Shown here in pieces: positions 10,738 to 18,132 of a stretch of 38,004 bases of DNA; the first letter of the stretch is position 1; each line of letters starts with the position of its first letter. The notes beneath the pieces are model-generated. The model had not been told where the DNA came from. It made no database searches and saw nothing but the letters and a program-made list of their open reading frames with translations. This DNA is from Rhodocyclales bacterium RIFCSPLOWO2_02_FULL_63_24 (GTDB lineage Bacteria; Pseudomonadota; Gammaproteobacteria; Burkholderiales; Rhodocyclaceae): the NCBI GenBank assembly GCA_001828935.1, contig MHZX01000077.1, positions 1-38,004 of the forward strand. The letters run 5' to 3'. A program made the position numbers and the translations under genes.

Positions 10738-10830
10738 ATGACCCTGACCATCGAAATGATCGACCTGCAAAAAATCATCGACAAACTGTTCGACGGCCTG
10801 GTGACCCTGTGGTTGCTGGACGACCTGTGA
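10738..10830 (+). CDS. Small leucine-rich ORF (30 residues), unknown function
   Basis: This short ATG-initiated frame encodes 30 residues (MTLTIEMIDLQKIIDKLF...) rich in Leu, Ile and Asp. It would form one amphipathic helix. A GGGAG lies 10 bases before the ATG. The TGA overlaps a GTG start of the next small ORF as GTGA, the usual geometry of translationally coupled genes. I do not recognise the protein. It could be a small membrane-associated protein or a leader peptide for the next ORF. Support is limited to the ribosome site, the overlap and the composition. Confidence 0.4.
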   Translation: MTLTIEMIDLQKIIDKLFDGLVTLWLLDDL

Positions 10831-10988
10831 AGCAGGCGACTCCCGTGCGCCACCTCATCATTCGGGCAATTTCCCATCCGGCCTTGTCGCTGGGCAGTAC
10901 GGTGCTCTGGGGACTCCTGGAATTCCTTGCCCTGCAGCGCTCGCGCCTGGGAAATTGCGGCGCAACAGAAAAGCGACGCCTGCACTAG
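10827..10988 (+). CDS. Small membrane protein (53 residues), unknown function
   Basis: It starts with GTG overlapping the preceding stop by 4 bp and encodes 53 residues. A basic N-terminus (KQATPVRHLIIR) leads into one hydrophobic helix (ALSLGSTVLWGLLEFLAL). A basic tail (QRSRLG...EKRRLH) follows, suggesting a single-pass inner-membrane protein with the N-terminus outside or a hairpin. No family is recognised. A competing antisense frame with a strong ribosome site (10858-11124, minus) overlaps it. The membrane-like composition and coupling favour this one. Confidence 0.4.
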   Translation: MKQATPVRHLIIRAISHPALSLGSTVLWGLLEFLALQRSRLGNCGATEKRRLH

Positions 10989-11124
10989 CGCTGCCGACGG
11001 GCAGCGACTGTCCCTGCTGCATCACGGCGCGGCGGTCACCGCCGTCTTGATGGCCCGGCATCGGCAGGACGTGGGCGCCGATTGCGAGCCAGTCCCGCTT
11101 CTGCATGTACTGATCCCTGTTCAT
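10858..11124 (-). CDS. Possible small protein with strong ribosome site, unknown function
   Basis: On the minus strand an AGGAGG stands four bases before an ATG at 11124, among the best Shine-Dalgarno matches in the window. The 88-residue frame begins MNRDQYMQKRDWLAIGAHVLP, which looks protein-like. The last third overlaps the small membrane ORF on the other strand and turns Pro/Gly-rich as shadow frames do. The true product may be shorter, or the frame may have decayed. No family is recognised. It is listed because of the ribosome site. Confidence 0.3.
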   Translation of the reverse strand: MNRDQYMQKRDWLAIGAHVLPMPGHQDGGDRRAVMQQGQSLPVGSASAGVAFLLRRNFPGASAAGQGIPGVPRAPYCPATRPDGKLPE

Positions 11125-11328
11125 GTCGCCTCCTCGATCCATGTCTTTATGTAGCCGCCGCGCTTGAGTCGGCGGACGCCGCCCGGAGAGGACATCGAAT
11201 CGATCCGCGCAGCCCGTTGCGTTCCGCTGCCTCCGGTGGCCGACCAGAGTAGCGCGACGATATTGCATGGTCGTTACGCGTCCGTTACGGTCGCGCCGCT
11301 CGCGCCGGGGTCCGCAGACGGCGGGATC
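10989..11328. other. Gene-poor stretch between small ORFs and MFS gene
   Basis: Apart from the 5' part of the possible minus-strand ORF starting at 11124 I see no gene here. There is no T-tailed hairpin that would clearly terminate either the plus-strand small ORFs or the minus-strand MFS operon. Confidence 0.5.
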
Positions 11329-12513
11329 TCAAGCGCGTCGGAGAAACCAGAGCCAGCTCATTACCTGCAGCGCGAGCAAGCCGCCGAAAGTCAGCTGGTA
11401 GGCGGCGCGCGGTGCATGGCCGGCGGCCTGCAGGGCGTCCACCGTTGCGCCGAAGCCCCACTGGATGCAGAAGGCGCCGATGAACACCATCAGGTTCAGC
11501 GCAGTGTTTACGCGGCCGGCCAGCGCTCCGGCGTAGTGGCTCTGCAGCAGCGCATACGCCAGGTTGCCGACGGAGAAGACCAGGCCCAGCACCAGCCACA
11601 GCGGTTCGCTGGGGCCGATGCCGAGCACGATCAGCAGCGTGGCGAGCAAGCCCAGTCCCATGCCGACCTGCAGCATGCGCAACGGCGTCAGTCCGCGTCT
11701 GCCCAGGGGCGCGACGCCGAAGGCGATGCCGAGAAAGCCGACCAGCATGCCGCTGCCCATCAGCAGCAGATGATGCGCCGCGGCGCTGCGTTCGAGGCCC
11801 GAGAAGCTCATCAGCCAGGGCACTGCCCAGAGACCTTGCAGCGCCAGGAAGCCGCCGATGATCAGCGTCGATTGCGGCGCATAGCGCCAGAAGGCGCGGC
11901 TGGCGAGGATTTCGGCGAGGCCGTTGAGTTGGCGGCGCAGCGGCTCGGAGTGTGCGCTGCCGGGCTTGTCCGGCGAACTGAAAATTCCCGCTGCGGCCGC
12001 CACGCCGGCCACGGCCAGCGCGACGAAGACGGCGCGCCAGCCGAATTGTGGAATCGCCCAGGACAGCGGCGTCGACGCGGTCAGGGCGCCGAGGCCGCCG
12101 GCAGCCATGATGGCCGCATTGAGCGAGGCCTGGCGTTCGAGTCCGAACCACTGGCTGAAGGACTTGAAGGAGGCCATCAGGCAGGCCGAGACGCCGAGCC
12201 CGATCAGCGCCCGCGCCACCGCCAGCTGCGTCAGCGAAGTGCCGGCGGCGAACAGCGCGCAGCCGGCGGCGGCGATCAGCAGCAGCAAGGCCTCGACGCG
12301 ACGCGGACCGTAGCGGTCCAGTGCCAGTCCCAACGGCAGCTGCACGGCACCGAAGGCGAGCAGGTAGGCGCTGGTCAGCAAGCCCAGGTCGGCGGCCGAG
12401 ACCCCCAACTCGCGCGTCAGCTCCGGCGCGATGACGGCATTGACGTTGCGCAGGAAGTAGGAGAAGTAATAGCCCGCGGCGAAAGGCAGGAACACGCGCA
12501 ACCACACGTTCAT
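11329..12513 (-). CDS. MFS transporter
   Basis: This is a 394-residue major facilitator superfamily permease with about twelve hydrophobic segments. The family loop 2-3 signature is present as LGLALDRYGPRRV, with the usual G, D, R and G/R positions. The N-terminus (MNVWLRVFLPFAAGYYFSYFLRNVNAVIAPEL) resembles the branch that includes uncharacterised sugar-phosphate and organic-anion antiporters. The substrate cannot be assigned. The start at 12513 overlaps the stop of the MOSC gene as ATGA. An in-frame ATG 33 bp upstream lies inside the MOSC gene and is less likely. It is the last gene of the AsmA-ROK-MOSC-MFS run. Confidence 0.88.
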   Translation of the reverse strand: MNVWLRVFLPFAAGYYFSYFLRNVNAVIAPELTRELGVSAADLGLLTSAYLLAFGAVQLPLGLALDRYGPRRVEALLLLIAAAGCALFAAGTSLTQLAVARALIGLGVSACLMASFKSFSQWFGLERQASLNAAIMAAGGLGALTASTPLSWAIPQFGWRAVFVALAVAGVAAAAGIFSSPDKPGSAHSEPLRRQLNGLAEILASRAFWRYAPQSTLIIGGFLALQGLWAVPWLMSFSGLERSAAAHHLLLMGSGMLVGFLGIAFGVAPLGRRGLTPLRMLQVGMGLGLLATLLIVLGIGPSEPLWLVLGLVFSVGNLAYALLQSHYAGALAGRVNTALNLMVFIGAFCIQWGFGATVDALQAAGHAPRAAYQLTFGGLLALQVMSWLWFLRRA

Positions 12514-13193
12514 TTGTCGCTTCCCTGATTGTTGTTGCGCAGCCATTCGGCACGCTGCCTGAGTTTGCCGGTCCAGTTCGCATCGAGGCCGCTGGCGGCG
12601 GCCAGTCGCAGCAGCGAATCGACGGCCGGCTGCGGTGCGCGGATCACGCGCCAGAAGTCGGCCAGTGTCACCGCGTCGGCCGGACGCTCGATGTGCTCCA
12701 GCCGGTCGCCTGCCGCAAGTTCTCCGGCCGCCAGCACCCGGTAGTACCAGCCGGCCAGCCCGTGCTCGGCGATGAAGGCCGCGACGCCCTCGCAGTCTGT
12801 GCGATGGTCGATCTTCCAGCAGGGCGTGCGCGGCTGCGAGACCTGGATGCGTGCGCTGCCCAGGCGAAACACGTCGCCGATGCAGACTTCCGCCTCGGTG
12901 AGGCCGCGCGTCGAAAGGTTTTCGCCGAGGCTGCCCGGCGCCAGGTGTTGCGCATCGGGGAAAGCCGCCGCCAGGCGTGCGTAGTGCTCAGCCGGGTAGT
13001 GGTGCAGCGCCTTGCCGGTGCCGCCATGCACCCGCCGATCGGCCTGGGCGTCGCCTGCCAGGCCTTCCGTGGTCAGCCGGCAGGCGCCGCTCACGGCCCT
13101 TTTGACGATCGCGCTGCTGCGACTGTCGCCGGCAAGCTGCGCGACCTGCCCGGCGAACAGGCCGTCAATCGCGACGGGTGTGATCAGGGCCAT
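12510..13193 (-). CDS. MOSC domain protein, YiiM-like
   Basis: This 227-residue protein has the MOSC (molybdenum cofactor sulfurase C-terminal) fold followed by the three-helix domain seen in E. coli YiiM, whose length it matches. The conserved cofactor-binding Cys lies in SQPRTPCWKID. GDAQADRRVHGG and GSLGENLSTRGLTE are further family motifs. YiiM binds Moco and reduces N-hydroxylated purines, protecting against 6-N-hydroxylaminopurine. A similar role is likely but not proven here. The start MALITPVAIDGL overlaps the end of the ROK gene by 10 bp, and a long upstream extension is antisense-like. The stop overlaps the MFS start. Confidence 0.88.
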   Translation of the reverse strand: MALITPVAIDGLFAGQVAQLAGDSRSSAIVKRAVSGACRLTTEGLAGDAQADRRVHGGTGKALHHYPAEHYARLAAAFPDAQHLAPGSLGENLSTRGLTEAEVCIGDVFRLGSARIQVSQPRTPCWKIDHRTDCEGVAAFIAEHGLAGWYYRVLAAGELAAGDRLEHIERPADAVTLADFWRVIRAPQPAVDSLLRLAAASGLDANWTGKLRQRAEWLRNNNQGSDK

Positions 13194-14188
13194 AGCCACG
13201 CGGCGCCGCGTACGCCGGAAGAATCGCCGTGCCGATGCTTGAGCAGGCGGGTCGCGACTTGATCGGAGAACACATGCGCGGCCCACAGGCGCGGCACGTT
13301 GGCATACAGGCGATCCATATTGGAAAGCCCGCCGCCCAGCACGATGACGTCGGGATCGAGGATGTTGATCACCTGAGCCAGTGCGCGCGCCAGCCGCGCT
13401 TCGTAGCGCTGCAGGCTGGCCTCGCACTCCGCATCGCCGTTCGCCGCGCTGCTTGCGATGTGCATTGCCTGCAAGTCGGCGCGGGTGGTGCGGCGATGAT
13501 CGCGGGCGAGGCCGGGGCCGGAAAGATACAGCTCGATACAGCCACGGCGTCCGCAATAACAGGTTTCCTGATGATGCTCGCCGGGCATCGGGTTGTGGCC
13601 CCATTCGCCGGCGATGGCGTTGGCGCCGGTCAGTACCTTGCCGTCGACCACGATGCCGCCGCCGACACCGGTGCCGAGAATCACGCCGAACACCACCGGC
13701 GCGCCGGCACCGGCGCCATCGACCGCTTCGGACAGCGCAAAGCAGTTGGCGTCATTGGCGATGCGCACTTCGCGCTGCAGGAGTTTTTCGAGATCGCGCT
13801 TGAGCGGCTGGCCGATCAGGCAGGTCGAGTTGGCGTTCTTGATCAGTCCCGTGGCACGCGATTCGGCGCCGGGAATGCCGATGCCCACACTCGCCGCCGC
13901 ACCGGACTCTGTCTGCCGGGGATTCCGCTCGCCCGCCGCGAAGCGGAATCCCGGGTGTGTTGAGACCGCGGGCCGGCAAGCGCCGTCCGGGTGGATACCA
14001 TCCCTCGCGCAAGCGCGCAGGGACATAACTTTCGCCTCTGCCGTCGCAACCAGCCCGGCAACGGCCGCCAGCGTTCCCGCGTAGTCGCCCTGCGGCGTCG
14101 CCACGCGCTCGCGCAGCAGCACCGCGCCATCCTCATCCAGCGCGATGATTTCGATCTTGCTGCCGCCGAGGTCGACCCCAAGCCGCAT
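13184..14188 (-). CDS. ROK-family sugar kinase with in-frame repeat insertion
   Basis: ROK kinases phosphorylate sugars such as fructose or N-acetylhexosamines with ATP. The 334-residue protein has the ATP-binding opening GVDLGGSK (D6), the catalytic Asp in RIANDANCFAL, and the zinc site GEWGHNPMPG...CYCGRRGC. The last marks fructokinase / N-acetylglucosamine-kinase members. Residues about 54-96 are foreign to the family. They are Arg/Pro/Gly-rich and are encoded by a palindromic repeat (13900-14029) that keeps frame and has no stop. Without it the length would be about 291, near the usual 300. The insert lies just before the strand leading to GIGIPG, in a surface-loop position. Activity may persist but is uncertain. 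The end overlaps the MOSC start. Confidence 0.88.
   Translation of the reverse strand: MRLGVDLGGSKIEIIALDEDGAVLLRERVATPQGDYAGTLAAVAGLVATAEAKVMSLRACARDGIHPDGACRPAVSTHPGFRFAAGERNPRQTESGAAASVGIGIPGAESRATGLIKNANSTCLIGQPLKRDLEKLLQREVRIANDANCFALSEAVDGAGAGAPVVFGVILGTGVGGGIVVDGKVLTGANAIAGEWGHNPMPGEHHQETCYCGRRGCIELYLSGPGLARDHRRTTRADLQAMHIASSAANGDAECEASLQRYEARLARALAQVINILDPDVIVLGGGLSNMDRLYANVPRLWAAHVFSDQVATRLLKHRHGDSSGVRGAAWLWP
13905..14028. repeat. Composite palindromic repeat, copy 2, inside ROK kinase gene
   Basis: Two palindromes make up the unit. GGGATTCCGCT (13919-13929) pairs perfectly with AGCGGAATCCC (13942-13952). TCCCT-CGCGC (14001-14010) pairs with GCGCG-C-AGGGA (14013-14023) with one bulge. 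The second palindrome shares GGATACC (13993-13999) and GGGACATAA (14020-14028) with the repeat upstream of hemE. The element is translated in frame as part of the kinase. Confidence 0.65.
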
Positions 14189-14204
14189 CAGGAGCAGCTC
14201 GCCA

Positions 14205-16253
14205 TCATCTGCCGAACAGACCCTTGAGCGTGTCCTTCACCTTGTCCTCGACCTTGCTCCTGATCTCCTGCGTCTTCTCGGCGACCTTGGCCTTGGCCGC
14301 GTCGGACACCAGGCTGCCGAATTCGACCTTGTAGGACAGGTTCTCGAACGGACCGGTGACGCGCACCGGTATGGTCAGTCCCTTCAAGTGCTCAAGACCC
14401 TGGCCGCCCTGCCCGGCGCTGGAGGCGACCACGCTGGCTTTGGCCAGGTAGTTCATCTGGCCGCCGCCGATGTCGACGTCGCCGGCGCCCGAAAGCCGCA
14501 GGAAGGGCGATTTCATGGACAGGTCGTCATTGTGGGCAACGCCGTTGGCGATCTTCAGCGAGGCCGTGAGTTCCGAAAAGTCGGTCTTGTCGCCGGCCTT
14601 GGCCTGTTGCGTGGCGTCTTCGCGTTTGCCGGAGGCGGCGCCGAGCTTGGCCTTCAGGTCGCGCAGGCTTTGCGCCAGATTGATGCCCTTGATCGCACCG
14701 TCCTTGAGGCTCACCGCCACGCTTCCGCCCAGCGCCTTCTTCATTGCCGTGACGGTGTCGCCGTGACTGGTGACGTCGAGCGCCACGCTGCCGCGCCCTT
14801 CCACCAGATCCTTGTCGGCGAAATCCTTCAATAGCGGATGGATGCTGACGCCGGCCAGGTTCTGCTTGATGGCCACCGTGTTGCCCGCTGCGTTGAGTGA
14901 CAGGCTGCCGTTGGCCGAGCCTTCATAGAGGTTCAGCGTCAGCGGCGCGAGGTCGAGACGCCCGCCGGCGATCTTGATCTTCGCAGTCAGTTTGGCCAGT
15001 TTCAGCTTCGATACCTGCAGCGAGCCGATGCGGATCGCGCCATTCACGTCGAGGCCCTTCAGTGCCGAGAAGTCCAGCTTGCCTTCCTTGGCCGCCTTGT
15101 CCTCCTTCGTCGCAGGCGGCAGATACTGGTCCACGTTGAGCCGGTCGATGTCGAGATCGAAGCCCAGCGCCAGCGGCGCGAACTGGGCGACTTTCAGTTT
15201 GGTCGCGATCTTCGATTCGTCGAACTGCGTGGCGAGTTCGAGCGCCGCGGTCTGATGCGCGAAATCGGCGCGCAGATTGCCGCTGACCGGCAACTTGAGC
15301 TGTTTCATCGGCATCTGCGGGTTCACCAGAGCCACACTGCCGGCAATCTTCTCCAGTGCGAGGCTCTGTGCCGCGATGTCCGCGGTGACGGGTGAATCGA
15401 GATGGGCCTTGAGCGCCGTCTCGCCCGACGTGGCATCGACGTCGAGCGCCAGCTTGCCGATCTTCAGCGCCTGGGCGTTGCCTTCGACGCCCGACAGCAC
15501 CAGCTTGGCCGCGACATTGCGGCCGGCGCCGGAAAGCCTCGCGGCAAGGCTCAGCGATTCGCCGCCGGCTTTGTCTGGCGCAAGCGCGAGCTTCGGCGCT
15601 TCGAGTTTCACTTCGAAGGCGTCGGCTCCGCTCTTGCCTTTTGCCGCGAGCGACAAGGCTTCCACCGCCAGGGTCTGCTTCGCGCCCTCGGCCTGCACGC
15701 GCCCGCTGGCCAGGTCGAGAGCGGACAGTGTCGTGGTGCTGCCGCTTTTCTCGTCGCGCCAGATGAATTGCGCATTCGCAAGCCTGATGCCGGCAATGTC
15801 GATCTGCAGCGGCGCGCTCGCCGCCTTGTCAGCGCCGACTTTTGGCTGTTCGCCGCCGCCGCCGAGCAGATCGGCGATGTTCAGCGTGCCGTTTTTGCGT
15901 TTCACCAGCGTCGCCTTGAAGCCATCGATCTCGACGCGCCGCACCTTTACCTGCTTCGACAGCAGCGGCATCACGGCCACGGCCAGGCGTGCCGATTCGA
16001 GCGCCAGGAATTCTTCCTTGCCGCCGGGTTCCGACAGCGTCAGGCGGCCGAGCTTGATGCCGACGTCGGGCCAGATCGAGAGTTCGAGTTTGCCGCTGAT
16101 GTCGAGCTTGCGCTGCGTCTGTTCCAGCATGACGCGGCTTGCCTCGTCCTTGATCTTCTCGCCGTCGAACAGTGCATAGAGCAGGCCTGCGCCTGCCGCC
16201 AGCAGCGCTATGGCGAGGCCGCTGACCAGGCCAAGAATGCGGAGTGGTTTCAT
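14205..16253 (-). CDS. AsmA family protein
   Basis: This is a 682-residue AsmA-type envelope protein. One N-terminal membrane helix (ILGLVSGLAIALLAAGAGLLYALF) anchors it. It is followed by an AsmA-N-like segment (GKLELSIWPDVGIKLGRLTLSEP) and long beta-rich repeats. The C-terminal AsmA domain contains GSVAVSLKDGAIKGINLA and the GAGDVDIGGGQMNYLAKA strand pattern. AsmA relatives are bridge-like lipid-transport proteins spanning the periplasm that influence outer-membrane assembly. The ROK kinase starts 16 bp after its stop. The start codon faces the PKD-like gene across 62 bp, so the promoters are divergent. Confidence 0.9.
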   Translation of the reverse strand: MKPLRILGLVSGLAIALLAAGAGLLYALFDGEKIKDEASRVMLEQTQRKLDISGKLELSIWPDVGIKLGRLTLSEPGGKEEFLALESARLAVAVMPLLSKQVKVRRVEIDGFKATLVKRKNGTLNIADLLGGGGEQPKVGADKAASAPLQIDIAGIRLANAQFIWRDEKSGSTTTLSALDLASGRVQAEGAKQTLAVEALSLAAKGKSGADAFEVKLEAPKLALAPDKAGGESLSLAARLSGAGRNVAAKLVLSGVEGNAQALKIGKLALDVDATSGETALKAHLDSPVTADIAAQSLALEKIAGSVALVNPQMPMKQLKLPVSGNLRADFAHQTAALELATQFDESKIATKLKVAQFAPLALGFDLDIDRLNVDQYLPPATKEDKAAKEGKLDFSALKGLDVNGAIRIGSLQVSKLKLAKLTAKIKIAGGRLDLAPLTLNLYEGSANGSLSLNAAGNTVAIKQNLAGVSIHPLLKDFADKDLVEGRGSVALDVTSHGDTVTAMKKALGGSVAVSLKDGAIKGINLAQSLRDLKAKLGAASGKREDATQQAKAGDKTDFSELTASLKIANGVAHNDDLSMKSPFLRLSGAGDVDIGGGQMNYLAKASVVASSAGQGGQGLEHLKGLTIPVRVTGPFENLSYKVEFGSLVSDAAKAKVAEKTQEIRSKVEDKVKDTLKGLFGR

Positions 16254-16257
16254 GTAT

Positions 16258-16285
16258 TTGCCACGTTGGGGAAATGGGGTAGATT
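16258..16285 (+). promoter_or_regulatory. Putative promoter of the secreted PKD-like protein
   Basis: TTGCCA (16258-16263, five of six consensus bases) and TAGATT (16280-16285, four of six) are 16 bp apart. The gene starts 30 bp further on with AAGGAG as ribosome site. This sits in the short divergent region shared with the AsmA gene. Confidence 0.45.
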
Positions 16286-16315
16286 CGGCAGATTATCAGA
16301 CCAAGGAGCTTTCAA

Positions 16316-16894
16316 ATGAAATTCCAAATGAGTCTCGTCCTGACCCTGGCTTCGACGCTGGCCTTCGCCCAGCAGGGCGGCATCGGCGCCGTGAAGGTCG
16401 AACCCAGCCCCGCACGCGCAGGGCAGGAAGTGAAGATCACCGTTTCCGCTGAGGGCGAAGCCCCCACGTTTTGCGGCATGGTGGTGCATTTCGACGACGG
16501 CGGCGAGTCGCGCAATATCAAGATCGCCAGCGGCGAGAGCACGTTCCCGGTAAGCATCTCCAAGACCTATGCCAAGCCTGGCACCTACAGCATCAAGGCG
16601 GAAGGCAAAAAAATAACGACCCATTTTCCCTGTGTGGGTACTGCAACGGCCAAGCTGGTGGTCGAGGGCGCGCCGGCGGCTGCCGCAGCCAAGCCCGCGA
16701 CTGCCGCAGCCGTTTGTCCCGATGGCTACAAGATGACCGGCAAGATGGGCAAGATGGGCGATTTCGCGTGCAAGGGCGGTAAAGCTGCCGCCATGCCGGC
16801 GCAGGCATTGGCCTGTGGCGCTGGGCTTGAGTCCTTCGCCAATGAGAAAGCGCGGCAGGTCGGCTGCCGCAAGCCGGTCGGCAAGAAGAAGTAG
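16316..16894 (+). CDS. Secreted protein with Ig/PKD-like domain
   Basis: This is a 192-residue exported protein. Residues 1-18 are a signal peptide ending AFA before QQGG. Residues about 20-115 form a beta-sandwich of PKD or Ig-like type: VKVEPSPARAGQEVKITVSAEG, FCGMVVHFDDGGE, and SISKTYAKPGTYSIKAEG, where the last matches the conserved YxxPGTYxV strand. An Ala/Pro linker follows, then a small C-terminal domain with four Cys and KMTGKMGKMGDFACKGGK. An even number of cysteines suggests periplasmic disulfides. A clear AAGGAG precedes the ATG. The function is unknown. It may bind a polymer or partner protein in the periplasm. Confidence 0.8.
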   Translation: MKFQMSLVLTLASTLAFAQQGGIGAVKVEPSPARAGQEVKITVSAEGEAPTFCGMVVHFDDGGESRNIKIASGESTFPVSISKTYAKPGTYSIKAEGKKITTHFPCVGTATAKLVVEGAPAAAAAKPATAAAVCPDGYKMTGKMGKMGDFACKGGKAAAMPAQALACGAGLESFANEKARQVGCRKPVGKKK

Positions 16895-16909
16895 GGCAGG
16901 GTCTGCGTG

Positions 16910-16934
16910 GCGGGGACACGTTGTGTGTCCCTGC
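16910..16934. repeat. Hairpin downstream of the PKD-like gene
   Basis: GGGACAC (16913-16919) and GTGTCCC (16925-16931) form a perfect 7-bp stem around GTTGT. The stem extends to 10 bp with one G-T pair. It begins 16 bp after the stop codon, the position of a terminator, but no T-run follows. It may block 3' exonucleases or be a Rho-assisted end. Confidence 0.45.
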
Positions 16935-17083
16935 TGTCGCGTCGCCGCTGGAGCCGCGTCGGCGGAGGGATGTGCGGCAGCGCTGCTCAAGGCGCGTCTG
17001 GAATCCGCTTTTGAACGGCCGCAGTGACATCGAAGGCGATTTGCTATTTAATGCGCGCTATGACAAATGCGAGGATAGCGCCA

Positions 17084-17868
17084 ATGTTTCGTCTTTCCGA
17101 CATCAAGATATGGATCCGCCTGACGGCGTCAATTTGGGCTGTGCTCATTGTTGCCTGGGCCGGCGTCATTCTCTGGGAAAGCCATGCCAATCGCAAGGCG
17201 GCGATCGAGCAGGCGCAGGATTTCTCTCTGAGCATGCACGATTCGACCATGGCCGGCCTGACGGCCCTGATGATTGTCGAAAAGATGGAGAAGCGCCATG
17301 TGCTGCTGGACCAGATCAAGCAGCTGGCGGCGATCCGCGAACTGCGCGTGGTGCCCAGCGAACTGGCGATCGAGGGCGTCGAAAGCAGCAAGGACGCCGG
17401 CAAGGCGCGCAACGACCTGAAGCCGAACGGGCTTGAGGAGCGGGTCATCAAGAACGGGCAGGAGTTGATTCAGCTCGGCGAGGATGAGAACGAAGCCAGA
17501 ACGACACCTCGACCGCCGCCGCAGGTTCGGTCGAACAGATTGCCGCGAGCATTGCCTCGGTGGCGCAAAGCGCCGAGGAAGTGCGCGAACGGTCGCGCGA
17601 GAGCCTGCGTCGTTCGGAGGAGGGCAATGCAAGTCTGTCGCGGCTTACCGAGGGCGTCGGCATGGTCGAGACCACGGTGCGCGGCATTGCCGATTCGGTG
17701 GGCCAGTTTGTCTCCAGCACGGTCGCCATCAATCACATTACCGGCCAGGTGAAGGAAATTGCCGACCAGACCAACCTGCTCGCGTTGAATGCCGCGATCG
17801 AAGCGGCGCGCAGCCTGGAATCACTGGCCGAAGAGCAGCAGGGTACGGTGGGTCGTTTCAGGACCTGA
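17084..17868 (+). pseudogene. Methyl-accepting chemotaxis protein, internally deleted and frameshifted
   Basis: The first frame (17084 to about 17498) encodes a receptor N-terminus: a transmembrane helix (IWIRLTASIWAVLIVAWAGVILW) and the start of a periplasmic sensor (IRELRVVPSELA...QELIQLGEDENEA). The next frame continues as a cytoplasmic signalling domain (NDTSTAAAGSVEQIAASIASVAQSAEE... to NLLALNAAIEAAR). The second membrane helix, the HAMP domain and half of the sensor are missing at the first joint. At the second joint, about 17812, the conserved run after NAAIEAAR is replaced by the extreme C-terminus (SLESLAEEQQGTVGRFRT). The receptor tip that binds CheA/CheW is therefore lost. A GAGGA ribosome site precedes the ATG. 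No functional receptor can be made from it. Confidence 0.8.
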
Positions 17869-18132
17869 CCGGCTGCATCCGTACGGCATGGGAACTCCGC
17901 TCGCGATGGCGGGGATTTCCGGTTGTCGGCCGCCGCCGATCCGTTTCAGCGACACACCGGGAAAGTCGGCGTCTTTCCTCGGGACGCCAGACAGGGCACA
18001 ATCGGTCACGGATCAGGGAGGTCCGCGACCATGGGGACCAAGACAGCGAGTCTTGCGCCATGAAATTCCAGGACGACGACGCGATTTCCGGCGTGCCGCG
18101 CCACGCCGCAGCCTGCTGATGGCGGTGGCCTC

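Noticed and set aside
12510-13604. A single 364-residue protein extending the MOSC gene upstream
   Set aside because: The first 137 residues are Arg/Pro-rich antisense of the ROK kinase. Family likeness starts at MALITPVAIDGL (13193).
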